From positions 5,965,193 to 6,029,192 of the forward strand of contig JACGWO010000010.1 in the NCBI GenBank assembly GCA_034509735.1: DNA of 64,000 nt, in the 5' to 3' direction. The translations under genes were made by a program, and so were the position numbers. The notes under the pieces are model-generated. The model had not been told where the DNA came from, did not search any database, and worked only from the letters and a program-made list of their open reading frames with translations. Position 1 is the stretch's first letter, and every line of letters starts with the position of its first letter. This document shows, piece by piece, positions 1 through 11,668 of the stretch. This DNA comes from Sesamum alatum. Taxonomy: Eukaryota; Streptophyta; Magnoliopsida; Lamiales; Pedaliaceae.

Positions 1-880
1 CTTACATAAAATAAAATTTTATTGTTAAAAAGAGAAAAAAATAATAACTTCAACTTTTAATCTATTTTGATTATTATATATCTTCTTTTCCTATAAACTA
101 CTTTCCACTTCAACAATACCTTATATAATTCACTTTTTACATATATCCAATCCTACATAAGATAACAAAAAATAAATAATTAGTTAAATGTATTGTTTGT
201 ATTATATAAATCATCTTAGATTAAAAAAAATACTATATATGTTAAAGTACATAAACCTAAAATAATATTAATTATTTAAAAAAAAATAAAGCAACTATAT
301 TATAAATGAATTATAAGAAAGACACTTGAAAGGTAAAAAAAAAAAAGAAAAGAAAGATGGAGCAACTAAAATGTCAATTTACTATCATCAATTTGAACCA
401 AAAAAGATGCGTAATTACATGAATGAGAAAATAAAATAAATATAAACATAGTATGAGAATTTATTTTATTGTAATAAAAATACATATATAAGGAATTTAC
501 ATGGAGGGTAAACTAAAGAAAATGCAGTTGAAATTCATATAACTTTTTTTTCTTTTTTTTTTTATCCAATATGTATTGTTTGAACAACCATATTATGAAA
601 ATATATAGACTTAAAGATTTAAATATATATCACGTTATTAGAGACCTGGGTTAAAATTGAACTTAATTTACAATATAAAATTGAACCAAAAACAGCTTTA
701 TTATAGTTTATTATAATGCGATGTGTGTGACGTTTTTGTTAAGTCATGATACTGAGGCAGAGTATGAAAAACTTATGATAGCCAACAGGCTACAACAAGA
801 AGCAGGTGAAACATCCTTCCTTTACCTCTTTGTCCTTTTTCTCCTACATGTTTTGCATAACTGATGCAGGAACTCTTCTT
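1..880. other. AT-rich intergenic DNA, no gene seen
   Basis: Very AT-rich with many A and T runs. No open frame of useful length, no splice-like exon structure and no recognised repeat family. I see nothing functional here. Confidence 0.6.
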
Positions 881-946
881 ATGAGCAATTTATATTGGTA
901 AAATTGTAAAATTATGAGCAATTTATATTGGTAAAATTGTAAAATT
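881..946. repeat. 33-bp tandem duplication (2 copies)
   Basis: Two exact adjacent copies, 881-913 and 914-946, beginning ATGAGCAATTTATATTGG. The second copy runs into the left arm of the inverted-repeat element that follows, so the duplication may mark its left edge. Confidence 0.9.
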
Positions 947-1549
947 GATCTTGTATATATAGGACGATAAATTAGTCCTGTAAGTATAGAATTGGCAACT
1001 TTAATCTTATAAGTTTTAATTAAGTGGTAAGTTTTGGCCTAAAAATTTTTGTCCTTTTGGCCAAAATTCTCAAATTTTAACCGGACAAATTAGGGCCTAG
1101 GGTTCAGGTTGCCAACTGGATTCAACTTAAAGACATGACATCCTACATGGGACTTATGATGATTTTTGAAGCCTTTAAGGGTCTGATGAGCAAGAGATAG
1201 GAGAAAAAACCATTGTTTTCAATCCAATTGAACAGCATGATCTTACCTTTGAATTATTTTTCATCTTTAGCACTAAAACAGAATTTAGGAATGCAATGCA
1301 CAACAATGCAATAAAAATAAGGAGGCATCTGAAAATATGGCAGCATCTACGTAGGATGTCAGGTTCTTTAGTTGAATCCCGTTGGCAACTTGAATCCTAA
1401 GCCCCAATTTGTCCGGCTAAAATTTGAAAATTTTTGGCTGAAAGGACTAAAGTTGCCATTAAATTAAAACTTACAGAACCAAAATTACCAGTCCTATATT
1501 TACAGAACTAATTTTGTCATCCCCTCATATATACATTGCAATTTTGCCA
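930..1549. mobile_element. Palindromic TIR element (MITE-like)
   Basis: The left arm (about 930-1150) and right arm (about 1340-1549) are long imperfect inverted repeats. Paired landmarks are ATAAATTAGTCCTGTAAGTATA near 970 against TATTTACAGAACTAATTTT near 1500, and ACCGGACAAATTAGGGCC near 1080 against CCCCAATTTGTCCGGCT near 1403. The non-repeated centre is only about 190 bp and has no coding potential. This is the shape of a non-autonomous foldback or Mutator-like MITE. No clear TSD was found, so the superfamily is uncertain. Confidence 0.65.
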
Positions 1550-1871
1550 TTTATATATTGAGCTTGATTTAGGAGGGGTTGGGACGGGTCTAGGCCGGGA
1601 TAGAGTACGGGTCTGAATTATTTTAGTCTGGGCAGGTCTTAGGTCAGATGAACTAGCTCTAAACTCGTCTCATTGTCATTTCTAAATATATATCAAACAT
1701 ACAAGAAGCTCTCTCTTGTATAAAAATTAGAGTATGTGACAAGTCTAAATATATAGCGTAATTGGTTAAAAATTACACATAAGAAGAAGGTCATGATTCA
1801 TTATTTTATATACTATACCATTTGCTTTTACAAACTTATCTTAAATTTTCATTAATGATGGAAAAAAATAG
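1550..1871. other. AT-rich spacer
   Basis: No gene. A short stretch near 1575-1670, rich in GGGTCTAGG/GGTCTGA words, resembles the ends of the hAT-like element at 4290-5369 and may be a relic of that family. Confidence 0.4.
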
Positions 1872-2295
1872 GGTAAATTACATCTATCTTCCTTCAGATT
1901 TGGCATAATTATAAATACCCCCTGTTGTTTGAAAAATTACAAATACTTCTCTCAGGTTTGTAATTTTTAACCAAAGGGCTAAACTTGACCATTTTGTCCT
2001 TGAATTTTTTATTAAAATTATAGACTAATCGGTCAAGGCAAATTGCATTATTGCTCCTCTGTGTAAAAAACCATAAGAAATCTCTCTCTGCCTATTATAT
2101 TCCAAAAAAAATTTAAGAATTAAATAAAAATAATTTAGTGCATAAGGACATTTTGGTCAAATCACCCATAAAAATTGGTGGAAATGGATTATTTGTTAAA
2201 CAGTTACAAACCTCAGGAGGGTATTTGTAATTTTTCAAACAATGAGTGAGTATTTGTAATTATATCAAACCTCAGGGAAGTAGATGTAATTTACC
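1872..2295. mobile_element. Mutator-like MITE, family 1 copy 1
   Basis: Inverted termini GGTAAATTACATCTA and TAGATGTAATTTACC. Subterminal arms also pair (GGCATAATTATAAATAC against GTATTTGTAATTATATC). The interior shares a distinctive stretch (ATTATTGCTCCTCTGTG, near 2049) with the element at 5675-6103, so both belong to one family. No coding capacity. Poly(A) flanks obscure the TSD. A related copy at 3394 has a 9-bp TSD, which points to the Mutator superfamily. Confidence 0.75.
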
Positions 2296-2760
2296 AAAAA
2301 AAAAATTAAAATGTTTAACATATGAGTTGTTTTTAGCTGCAAGTAGCAGTTGGATAAACCAAGTAATCAAATATATCCGGAAAAGGAAAAAAAGAGGTTG
2401 ATGAGAGAACGACACGTAAAAGTTAGAGATAGAATGGCCAGAAAATAGAACTTGACGAGTTAAAAAGTAAATAATTTGCAGACAAAATAAACGAAAGAGG
2501 AAAAAAACAATCTAATAATATTCATATTTGACCAAATTCAAGTTAATTAATATTACATTACTTTGAAATTACTAATTTTGAAAGGAAAAAAAAAATAAAG
2601 AGTTCCCACAAAAAAAATGGTATATTTTAAAATAATATTAAGAGGAAAAAATGCATTTTTGCTCTTATAACTGTGTTGGAGTGACACTTTGATTCGCTCC
2701 AATTTTAATTTTATAATTGAGGACAAATAATTTAAAGAAATGGAAAATTTGGTCCAATTT
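2296..2760. other. AT-rich spacer, no gene seen
   Basis: Low-complexity A-rich DNA without open frames or recognised repeats. Confidence 0.5.
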
Positions 2761-3206
2761 CACTACAAGAAAATAGAAGATTAGCGACAAAAAAATTAAG
2801 TGACAATTTTAATATTGTCACTAATTATATATATTTAGTGACAAGAATGTTTATTTTGTCATAATAATGAATTTTATGATTTTAATAATTGCTATTATTT
2901 TGTAAAAATTGTTATTAGTGACAAAAAAATGTGCACAAAGTTGTCACTAAATACAATTAGTGACTCATATATAGTGACAACCTAGTGACAAAAAATAATT
3001 ATTGTCACTATATTGTATTGTCACTAAGTTATCACTATACATAAGTCACTAATTGTATTTAGTCACAACTTTATACAAAATTTTTGTCACTAATAATTAT
3101 ATAGTGACAAGATAAAAAATATTGTCACTTAATATATATATTATTAATGACAACTTTAAAATTGTCATTTGATATTTTGTCACTAATATTATATTTTCTT
3201 GTAGTG
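2761..3206. mobile_element. CACTA (En/Spm-type) non-autonomous element
   Basis: The element begins CACTACAAGAAAATA and ends with its exact complement TATTTTCTTGTAGTG. It is flanked by the 3-bp direct repeat TTT (2758-2760 and 3207-3209), as expected of the CACTA superfamily. The 446-bp body is filled with direct and inverted copies of the word TTAGTGACAA/TTGTCACTAA, the kind of subterminal repeat that CACTA transposases bind. There is no coding sequence, so it depends on a transposase encoded elsewhere. Confidence 0.92.
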
Positions 3207-3382
3207 TTTCTGTTAGAAATGCCAATTTTGCTAGTTAAAGAAAAAAAAAACACACACACACACTCTTGATACGTAACAACCCTACTTTTCTAGCGAGATT
3301 GGCATTTTCCAGTTGAAATTGAACCAAATGTGTTTTTTCATTTTTGTAAAAATTATTATTTTCAAATGCAAAATAAGAATAA

Positions 3383-3880
3383 GGGTAATTATAGGATAAA
3401 TTACATTGACACCCCCTGAGATTAGGTCAAAATACACAAATACTCCCTATATTTTGAAAAATTACTAATACATGACTCTTTGATGTTAGAGTTGTAATTA
3501 CATTTACCCCCAATTCAGAGACAAATCTTACACAAACACTCCCTAAAAAATATTACACCAACACCCCTCAGGGGGTGTAGCTGTAATTTTGCAAAAAATA
3601 GGAGGTGTTTGCTTATTTTGACCTAACTACAGGGGTGTCAATGTAATTTATCCGTAATTATATTGACACCGCCTGAAATTAACTCAAAATACACAAACAT
3701 GCACCCCTGTCTTTTTTTAAATTAAAAATACACCCATTATAGTTATAGTTGTAACTACACCTCCTATTCAGACGTAAAACTTACACAAACACCACCCCGA
3801 AAAATATTACACTAACATGCTTCAAGGAGTGCAGCTGTAACTTTAAAAAAAACATAAAATATTTGCGTATAATCCACCCT
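3383..3880. mobile_element. Older Mutator-like MITE, interrupted
   Basis: The sequence GGGTAATTATA at 3383-3393 continues, after removing the younger element at 3394-3653, into TTGACACCGCCTGAAATTA at 3663. This rebuilds a typical left end of the same family as the younger element. The right end is eroded: the expected mirror sequence near 3840-3880 (GCAGCTGTAACTTT, then ATTTGCGTATAATCC) is only partly recognisable. No coding capacity. Confidence 0.6.
3394..3653. mobile_element. Mutator-like MITE with perfect 9-bp TSD
   Basis: Termini GGATAAATTACATTGACA and TGTCAATGTAATTTATCC are exact inverted repeats, and the arms continue for about 100 bp. The element is flanked on both sides by GTAATTATA (3385-3393 and 3654-3662). 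A 9-bp TSD is the hallmark of Mutator-like elements. It is 260 bp long and non-coding, and it is nested in an older relative. Confidence 0.92.
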
Positions 3881-4289
3881 AAAATTAAAGTAAATCAAAA
3901 ATACCACTCTAAAATTATAGGACGAAAAACGGATTTTCCCATTATATAAATGAATTTGAGGAATGTAATGTCCAGAAGAGGTTGAAACATCTAACAAGCC
4001 CTCATCTTTTGACTATATGTAAATAAGAAAAATGAAATTGAGAAAGGATGACGCGCAAATGGCCAACAAACATTCATTAATTAATAAGCTCTTTGGGAAA
4101 ACAAACATAAGAAATAATGCTCCCATGATTTTAGACAACTGCTCAAAATCTTATCCTCTTACACTTGGAACACATTGTTTGACTTCTGTTTTCAAAATGG
4201 AATACTTTATTATTTATTTCTTGCAATATATAAACTATAAGGAAAAAAAAAAAAAGAAAGAAAAAGACAAGTAATAAATGAGTTCGAGT
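3881..4289. other. AT-rich spacer, no gene seen
   Basis: An ATG-initiated frame of 80 codons at 4032-4274 ends in a lysine-rich low-complexity tail and shows no family features. I treat it as chance. Confidence 0.5.
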
Positions 4290-5369
4290 TAGGTCTGTCA
4301 ATGAGTGGGTATCGCCCTATTCAAATCCGAACTTAACTAATATTTATGGTCGTTTTTCTATACCTATCCTATAAAATACTCTTTGGGTCTTACTCAAATT
4401 ATACGCGTGAAATTGGGTAGGGTTTGAGTCTTATCTATTTGAGATCCATTTGTTTTTCTCTTTTACAATATGTTTAAGAAAATAGAAGTTCTCAAATTTT
4501 AAATTTAAATTTAAGTCAAACAATGTACATTATTAAATTAATTTATTAGCAGTATCTGATCCCGTTGATTGCTAAAATAGAACTACTTACATAAATGTCA
4601 ATAGATGTAAATTGATCATCATTGAAATTTAAATTACTAATGAACTTGATTTTTTGTTCAAATGACGAGCCGCTATTAATTAATTAACATTAATAAGATT
4701 TTTAAACTAATCCAAATGATGGACTGATAATATTAATTGATTATGAATCGAGGTAAGTTCAGAATAAGAATGAAGATGTAAGAGTTGATAAAAGTAAATG
4801 AAACTAAGTATAATATATCTAACTTTTATATAAATCTCTTTAAGTATCCATGTGAAGCACTTGCATTCAACTTTGATTCATTAGTCAAATTTAAGTAATT
4901 TAATTTTCATCCTTAATTTTTTATTTTCTAAATTGTCAAGTTAAATTTTGGTTAATTTGATTAATATGAAAAACTCTAACATATTTGGTCAAAATTTCAA
5001 TACGTAATCAATATAAATAAAATATGTAATGAAATTGATTATATTATTTAAAAAAAATTAGATATAAAATTAATTTGGCGATTGATTTACTAAGTTTACT
5101 AATTCAATAATATTAAATTAATGGATAAATTAACATTTTGGGGCATCGAATTATATCAACACCCATGAATATTTTAGAGTATTAAGCCATTACTTATACC
5201 CATGGGTATTTTAATGTATTAGACCCTACCCATACCCACTCATTTAATTTCATGGGTTTAGAGTAGGGTAAGGTCTTCTTCCCATTGGGTAGGGTCTGAG
5301 TATAGATATGGGTATGGTAACTTTTTCTCCGGTATGAGTAGGGTAATACCATACCCATCTACAAGTCTA
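4290..5369. mobile_element. hAT-like TIR element, degraded
   Basis: The left end TAGGTCTGTCAATGAGTGGG and the reverse complement of the right end (TAGACTTGTAGATGGGTATG) form an imperfect inverted repeat of the TAGGGxTGTCAAT type common in plant hAT elements. Subterminal DNA on both sides is rich in GGGTATGGGTAT-like words (for example 5150-5360). The two 8-bp flanks only weakly resemble each other, which suggests an old insertion. No transposase frame is present in the roughly 1 kb interior. Confidence 0.5.
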
Positions 5370-5674
5370 GCTTAATCAGCCATAAATATGAACTTGCAAT
5401 GTTTACTTTTTTTATAACAATTTATTAATGTCGTGGGTGATGCAATTATTATTGCGTCGAGCAAAAGATTGATGGCTTTGGTTGGAGTCTTATAAGTACG
5501 TTTCGTTGTAGAAAGAAAGTTTGTGGGCTTATAAGTAGTATAAACTTCTCATTTGCAATCGATGTAGGACACTTATCAACATTATCAATCTCCAAACGAG
5601 GGGTTTTAGAAAGGTACTTGGCCGTTTTACAAACAATGCCAAATGATATAACATATTGCCATAGAATCTATGCC

Positions 5675-6103
5675 GGGTGAATTACAATGACCTCCCCTAC
5701 GGTTTGGCATAATTACGAATACCCTCTCATTGATTCAAAAATTATAAATACTCTCTTAAAGTTTATAATTTTTAACCATGGGCTTAAAATGGTCCATTTT
5801 GTCTTTGATTTTTTTTTTTTAATTATAAAAAAATCAGCTAAAACAAATTACATTATTGCTCCTCTGTGTAAAAAACGTAAAAAAGACCTCTCCTTGCGCA
5901 TTTTTGTCCAAAAAAACTAAAAAAATTCGAAAAAAAATAATTCAATTTGTATAAAGGCATTTTAGTCAATTCACCATAAAAATGGATGAAAATGAATTAT
6001 TTGTTAGACGGTTACAAACCAGGGGAAGTATTGTAATTTTTAAAACAATAAGGGAGTATCTGTAACTATGTCAAACCTCAGGGGAAGTCATTGTAATTCA
6101 CCC
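5675..6103. mobile_element. Mutator-like MITE, family 1 copy 2
   Basis: Inverted termini GGGTGAATTACAATGAC and GTCATTGTAATTCACCC. The interior stretch near 5852 (CATTATTGCTCCTCTGTG) matches the copy at 1872-2295. The 429-bp size is also nearly the same. A 77-codon frame inside it is incidental. Confidence 0.78.
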
Positions 6104-6410
6104 ATCCATAAAACAATATATCGAGACGTTTTCGCCAAAACCTCACAATAATTTGTCCTTAAAAAAACGCCTCACTAAGTAATAGTTCGATTTGAACCGT
6201 CAAAAGGTGTATGTATATTATCTTCTTTTTTTAAGGGCTAATTATACATCTAAACCCCCTCTGAAAATGTCAATTTGAACTTTTTCCGAGAGAACTTTAA
6301 AAATTATGCTTACATCTCTTCTCAAAATACTTTCTATGTTAATGAGTACGAAAGTGGTGAAATTCTAATATTTACCCTTGATTAAGAAAAATAAAGTAAT
6401 AAAATTTAAG

Positions 6411-6897
6411 ATTAATTACACTTAGACCCCCTTTAAAAATGTAAAATTACACTATCCCCCAAAGAAGTTTCAAAGTACACTTCCACTCATTTCAAAAATT
6501 CATCGTTTACACCTGACTCCGTTTCGTTGGGATTTTGACGAAAAATGCTGACCTTAGCAAATCAAATTACCTAAATTTTTAATTTTATCCCTATTTAACA
6601 TTCCCATGTAATAATTTTGTACATGAAAAAAATTATAATAATGTTAATTCATTCTCTATATATACATTATATTTATTCTTTTATAAGTACAAAAATATTC
6701 ATAAAAATGTTAAAAGAGGGGCAAAATTGAAAATTTATGTAATTTTTTTTATTGACGTAAATATTTTCCATCCAAACTCGAACGTAAGGCAATTAAGTGT
6801 AAAACCGAAAATTTTTAGAAGATGTGTAAGTGTAATTTTAAAACTTCTTTGAAAGAAAATATAATTCCATATTTTCAGATGAAATCTAAGTGTAACC
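6411..6897. mobile_element. TIR MITE (ATTACACTTAGA type)
   Basis: The left arm ATTAATTACACTTAGACC with downstream CAAAGAAGTTTCAAAGTACAC is mirrored on the right by AATTTTAAAACTTCTTTG and AAATCTAAGTGTAACC. Arms are roughly 110 bp each and the element is under 500 bp. No coding capacity. A weaker half-copy with the same ATTATACATCTAAACCCCC start lies just upstream at about 6239. Confidence 0.65.
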
Positions 6898-7279
6898 AAC
6901 CCAAAAATTTATTATATAACCATTGTGCTCATGGATGTATATATGTATATTGTTTATATTTGAAAATCGATGACTTTGTTATATTTATATACTTAAAGGG
7001 ATGTATCAGTAGGGGTTTTTTTTTTTTTTTTAATATTTTGAGACAATACTTAAATATTTGATTAGAAAAATCTCTATACTTATTATTGATTGAGTACAGG
7101 GAAAAGTAAAAATACTCTAACAAAGACAGTTTTTAGTAATATCATAATTATCCTGTCAAAAAAAGAAGTAATATCATAATTACTTTAGCGTGATAGGAAT
7201 ACCAGACAAAGTATAATTAAATAGTCAAATTCTGGGCTAATTAATTCCTTACTAAACCTTAAAAATACTAGCGCCATAA
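6898..7279. other. AT-rich spacer, no gene seen
   Basis: Poly(T) and poly(A) runs, no credible exon. Confidence 0.5.
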
Positions 7280-7770
7280 TCTATACTTTTATATAAAAAA
7301 AATCCCTTTTTTACTCATAAATGACGGTTAATGACATCAGCACACCACTTTTTATAATGTCAAAAATAACCCTCAACTGATAAGATAACTACTTTATTCA
7401 ACTTTCCAAATTTTATATTAATTGATAAATTAATTTTTTTCTTTCTTTTCTTCTTTTTTTTTAATATGATGTATTAGTTTATATATTATACTCTTATTTA
7501 TAATATATTTTAAAGCGTAAAAAATTATCTATACTATTATATAAAAGAAACTCCTTTTCTACTCATAAATGGCACTTAATAACACCGCAACACCACTTTT
7601 TTGTAATATCAAAAATAACCCTCAACTGATAAGATAACTACTTTATTCAACTTTCTAAATTTTATATTAATTGATAAATTAGTTGTTTCTTTCTTTCCTT
7701 CGTTTTTTTAATATGGTGTATTAGTTTATATATTTTACTCTTATTTATAATATATTTTAAAGCGTAAAAA
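7280..7770. repeat. Two direct copies of a Helitron-like unit
   Basis: Copy 1 (7280-7525) starts TCTATACTTTTATATAAA and copy 2 (7528-7770) starts TCTATACTATTATATAAA. Both contain AACCCTCAACTGATAAGATA and end in TTTTAAAGCGTAAAA. The start matches the Helitron at 23306 (TCTATACTATTATAA), and the interiors are related. No CTRR end with hairpin is seen, so these are 5' parts or decayed copies. Confidence 0.6.
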
Positions 7771-7884
7771 AAATATTTATTATATTCATGCAGAAACGGC
7801 ATACCACGACGGCTGGTTGGTTTCAAATCCCTTTAACCATTATTCTACTATTAGCCATGGCAGCACGCCGTTTCAATGTGAACG

Positions 7885-8090
7885 GATAAATAATATTTCA
7901 AACTTTAAAATTTATTATAAATAAGAGTAAAATATATAAATCAACATATCACATAAATTAAACAAATAAATAAAAGAAAGCTAACTTACCAACATATCAC
8001 ATTAATTAAAATAAATAAAACTAACTTATCAATTCATATAAAATTAAAGAGTTAAATAAATTAGTTATTTTATAAATTGAAGGACATTTG
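7885..8090. repeat. Inverted, diverged third copy of the 7.3-kb repeat unit
   Basis: AATTTATTATAAATAAGAGT at 7908 is the reverse complement of the 3' part of the units at 7280-7770 (ACTCTTATTTATAATATATT). Similarity continues through TAACTTATCAATTCATAT near 8021. The arrangement is two direct copies plus one inverted copy around a short spacer. Confidence 0.5.
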
Positions 8091-9559
8091 CGAGATCACA
8101 AACAAGTAATACATCGAAGTCAAAATCACTACTTTGTATCTATTGCGCTTTTTTTTTTTTATAATAATATAAATTATATCCATTTTATGCCGATTCCACC
8201 CAAAAGGTAATAGGTTACTCTAATATCTTTCCGTATAATACTTCATGCATATAAAAATTAATAATGTTTCAGAAACTTTAAAATGGATTGGTGGAATGAA
8301 CACATATTCCCGTTGAAATATATTTGTTTGACACCACAATTTAACATAAAATACAATGTCATTAACTAATCCAAATATATTATAATTTCAAACGAAAATT
8401 TATACAAAATTGAGAATACATATTTTTAACTGAAAATAAAAACTCAAACATACCGAGCCCGTTTAGCGAGTTCGTATTTAAATCGATTTGATTGTATAAT
8501 CTATTCTAAAAAGGACACCACCCTTTCAATCTAATTACCACCACCTCATGTATTCAACATCATACTTGTTTACCAAAAGCATTTACATAACAATTTGACT
8601 TGATATGAAACAAAATCCACATTCTTCACGTATACTTTGGCTTTAAGGTTTTAACCGATAGAAAAAGAAGGGGGGGTGGGGGGGAATTAGGGTTTTGGGG
8701 TTTGAAGACAATGGTCCCCAAATTGGAGAAAAACAAGTGTATAAGATGGTCCACAAAGTTGGCAGAAGAGGGTATAGTTATGCCCTCAACAAAAGACCCT
8801 AACTTTATCAAGAATTCCCATAGAAGGAAAATCATGTTACCAAAAAGGACTTTAATACATCTCATCACCCTCATTCAATCCCACCATACAAAAGAGAAGT
8901 AAATTTTCTTGAAATTCAACACCCCACATTGCTCCTTCTCCTCCTCAGAGTCTGCACTAACAGTGACTAGCTTTGAGAGTGAAATTTCAACTTTCTATAA
9001 ATGGAAAAAGATAGAAAAAAGTGGACATATCCCTTGTTGGGTCTAAGAATGGCAAATTAGGTAATGGTCCTTATAGTGTTAGGTCATGCAAAGTGAGAAG
9101 AAAAAGGGGTTATATTAATTAGTGTACCTTGGAAAGATGCACATATATCAATATGTGTGTAAGAGAGAAAGAAAAAAGAGAAGGGAGTAGTGGGTATGTT
9201 TATTTGTTGCAAAGTGAAGGGTTTGAAAATTCAAGTTTCTAATCATGTGAAAACTCAATCAATGGGGTGTGTACAACATGCTTTTTGAGTTAATGCTTTG
9301 TAGTAAATGAGTTGTACCACATTGCCCCCATGCTACATTTGCTTTAAACACAATTCATCTATGGACTCTTTTCTTTTTTCTTCATTCTGGTCATTTTTCT
9401 TAGGAAGTAAAGCTATTGCAGAGAAATCAGTCTTGGAGTTAATCATGGTTCCCTCCACCATAACATCTAATGTTATGGTACTTGTTTGTCTCTACTAGAA
9501 TTTTTTGGAAACAAACAGGGTCTTCTTTTTCTTTACGACACACGAAAGAATAGATTAAA
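8091..9559. other. Gene-poor region, no gene recognised
   Basis: Less AT-rich than the preceding block, with a G-run at about 8670-8684. Overlapping open frames on both strands at 8626-8902 (82 and 66 codons) have no domain features. A TATA-like CTATAAATGG lies at 8995, but no gene structure follows it. Confidence 0.4.
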
Positions 9560-9684
9560 CCCAACAAGATTTGAACCCAGAACCTCACGTACGGGAGGAT
9601 ATGGGAGGGTGAGGTTCCAGTCATTCGGGCATCCCCTAGGGACTCATGACGTGTATTGGTGGCCTAAGGTACTATATCTTCCTT
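9560..9684 (-). mobile_element. SINE-like repeat, copy 1
   Basis: This 125-bp block is shared with 32175-32287 but not with the flanks. Read on the minus strand it contains GATGCCCGAATGACTGG followed about 35 bp later by GGGTTCAAATC, resembling the A and B boxes of a tRNA-type RNA polymerase III promoter. This is how tRNA-derived plant SINEs begin. I could not define a poly(A) or poly(T) tail or a TSD, so the ends are those of the shared block. Confidence 0.5.
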
Positions 9685-9841
9685 CGTTGTGTTCAGTAAA
9701 AGATTAAAATCAAGAAAAATTACGATTCAGTAATCTTGGTAAGGAATGCTTTGAGATCGAAAGGGAACAATCACTAATGACTGAAAAAACCCTTATAGAT
9801 CGGATGAAAGGTGATACGTATAATCCTCGATAGGGTTTTAA

Positions 9842-10111
9842 CTATTACCATTTAGATTAACTGCATTAACAACTAATGGAATTCGCGAAGAAAATAAACG
9901 TTCACTGAAGGGACATGATAGGACTAATGAAGAACAAGAAGGGAATGTCCAAATACTACATATCAATCATTTGACTACAACGCTTTCATGTCCGAGACAA
10001 TCTACATATCATGATTGTTCATTTCTCAGTCAAGGTTTAGCTATTGCACTTCAAGGTACAAGGGAATCTGATATCTATTATCAATGTCCTCATTTTGTTT
10101 CTAAAGAGTAG
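9842..10111 (+). other. 90-codon open frame without ATG start, unidentified
   Basis: A stop-free frame of 89 sense codons ends in TAG. It reads like real protein (LTALTTNGIREENKRSLKGH early, LAIALQGTRESDIYYQ late) rather than the low-complexity frames around it. There is no initiator codon and I do not recognise the family. It could be a captured exon or an organelle-derived piece. It ends about 220 bp before the left edge of duplication copy A. Confidence 0.3.
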
Positions 10112-10979
10112 CTCTGTTTTCAGGTCAGGTTTAAGCCCAGTAAAGACATAATGCTTTCTTGTTAAACTCTCAATCTGGAAAAGATTAATGATGTCTTACA
10201 TGATCTTAAAGTTAAAGTTGTAGCAGCACACAACTCATTTTTTATGCACGTTGCAAAGATGTAGATTCTGTTAATGCAAGGAAGGGAAAAAGATCCACCA
10301 CAGATGACGATTCATGAAAGAGAAAACCATGATTTCATTAATTTGAATATTGATCTGTTGTTGCCAAAAGAGAAATGAACTAATTGCTAGGCATTGAAGT
10401 GGAGTTCAATAAGGTATATATATCTTTACTGAGAAAATCGGTCGTGCAACCCTTCCAACATACATCAAACAACGTAATGACAAGAGTGCTATTCAGAAAT
10501 AAAAGTACACCTGAGGATACCAAAACAGAAAAAAACTGATAAGCATCGAAACCTTCCAGTCACATACCTTGTAGCAAGTTTCAGCCGTTGCTGCGCCTAA
10601 TGACTCCATCTACTGAATCTTTAAGTCCGAATCTTGCCATCTTTATTTACCTACGTAACTGAAGAGCTGTAAACATGCAGACAACTTATTAAGACATTAT
10701 CACACATTCTCATAAATAAAAACTTGATCAAAATTAAATAAAACCAATAGATATCTCCTTATCAGTCGTGATTAGCATATTTGTGTTGCCACACAACTAC
10801 GGAAGGAGTCATAAGTGAAGCTCCTATCAATGACTATTTGCCTCTTTCCTGACACCAAAAATATGAAAGTTAAGAAAAACAATCAAGCAGAAACGTTATA
10901 AGATCAGATAAGATTGATAAGAAGATTTGTTTTGATGAAATTACAGATGCAATTTAGTAAGTTGCCAAATCAGCTTACT

Positions 10980-11095
10980 GGACTGTTGATGAGCAAAACT
11001 TGATATGGATAGCTGAAGTTTCTTTTGCCATTTCTGACTACTGGATTTGTTGCATGAGCAAAACTCGACACAGATAGCTGAATTTCCTTTTGCCA
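10980..11095. repeat. Imperfect tandem pair within copy A
   Basis: The words GATGAGCAAAACTTGATATGGATAGCTGAA and CATGAGCAAAACTCGACACAGATAGCTGAA recur about 70 bp apart, each followed by TTTGCCATT. The second unit ends TTGCCATTGCTGAGC, identical to part of the SRI-domain exon at 16390-16410 read in reverse. It is a short scar of local rearrangement. Confidence 0.5.
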
Positions 11096-11668
11096 TTGCT
11101 GAGCTCTGGTCACCTGTTGTTAGGGCAATACGAAAATCAAGCATTCATGAGCACAGACTTAGCTTTAATTTAAATTAAAGTTTAACATTTCTTTAAGTGC
11201 CTTCCAAAATAAATTATTAGTTCTGATATTATCTCTTTTCGAAGAACTTTTTTTTTAATTTTTTACTTATTTATTTATTTTGAGAAGTTCCTTTATATGA
11301 ACTAAGCAGAAAAAACTTCAGGTATCAAGAGTTTGACCCCTTGTCCATTATAGCAGATAAGTTACTCTTCAGAAAATGTACATAGAAAAATAAGACTTTG
11401 ATGAGATGAAAACTTTTTCCTTACCGAATCCCATAAGATCGCAAGTATACTTGAAAATAAAGTCCGTGCAACCAGAGACATGTAACTGAAATGCACGATT
11501 CCAACAAACTAAATATTAGCCTTACACTTGGTTGTCTGACACTGGAATTGCATTCATCTAGATAGAACGAAAAAGTTATGGATTCTAGCTTACCCAGATC
11601 CAAATTGCATCGGGAAAAAAGTTGATATTAGTAGTAAAATACCTCATCGAAAAACCAATAATCAAGTG

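Noticed and set aside
8626..8902. Overlapping open frames on both strands and a TATA-like site at 8995
   Set aside because: No domain, no splice structure, and overlapping opposite frames indicate chance.
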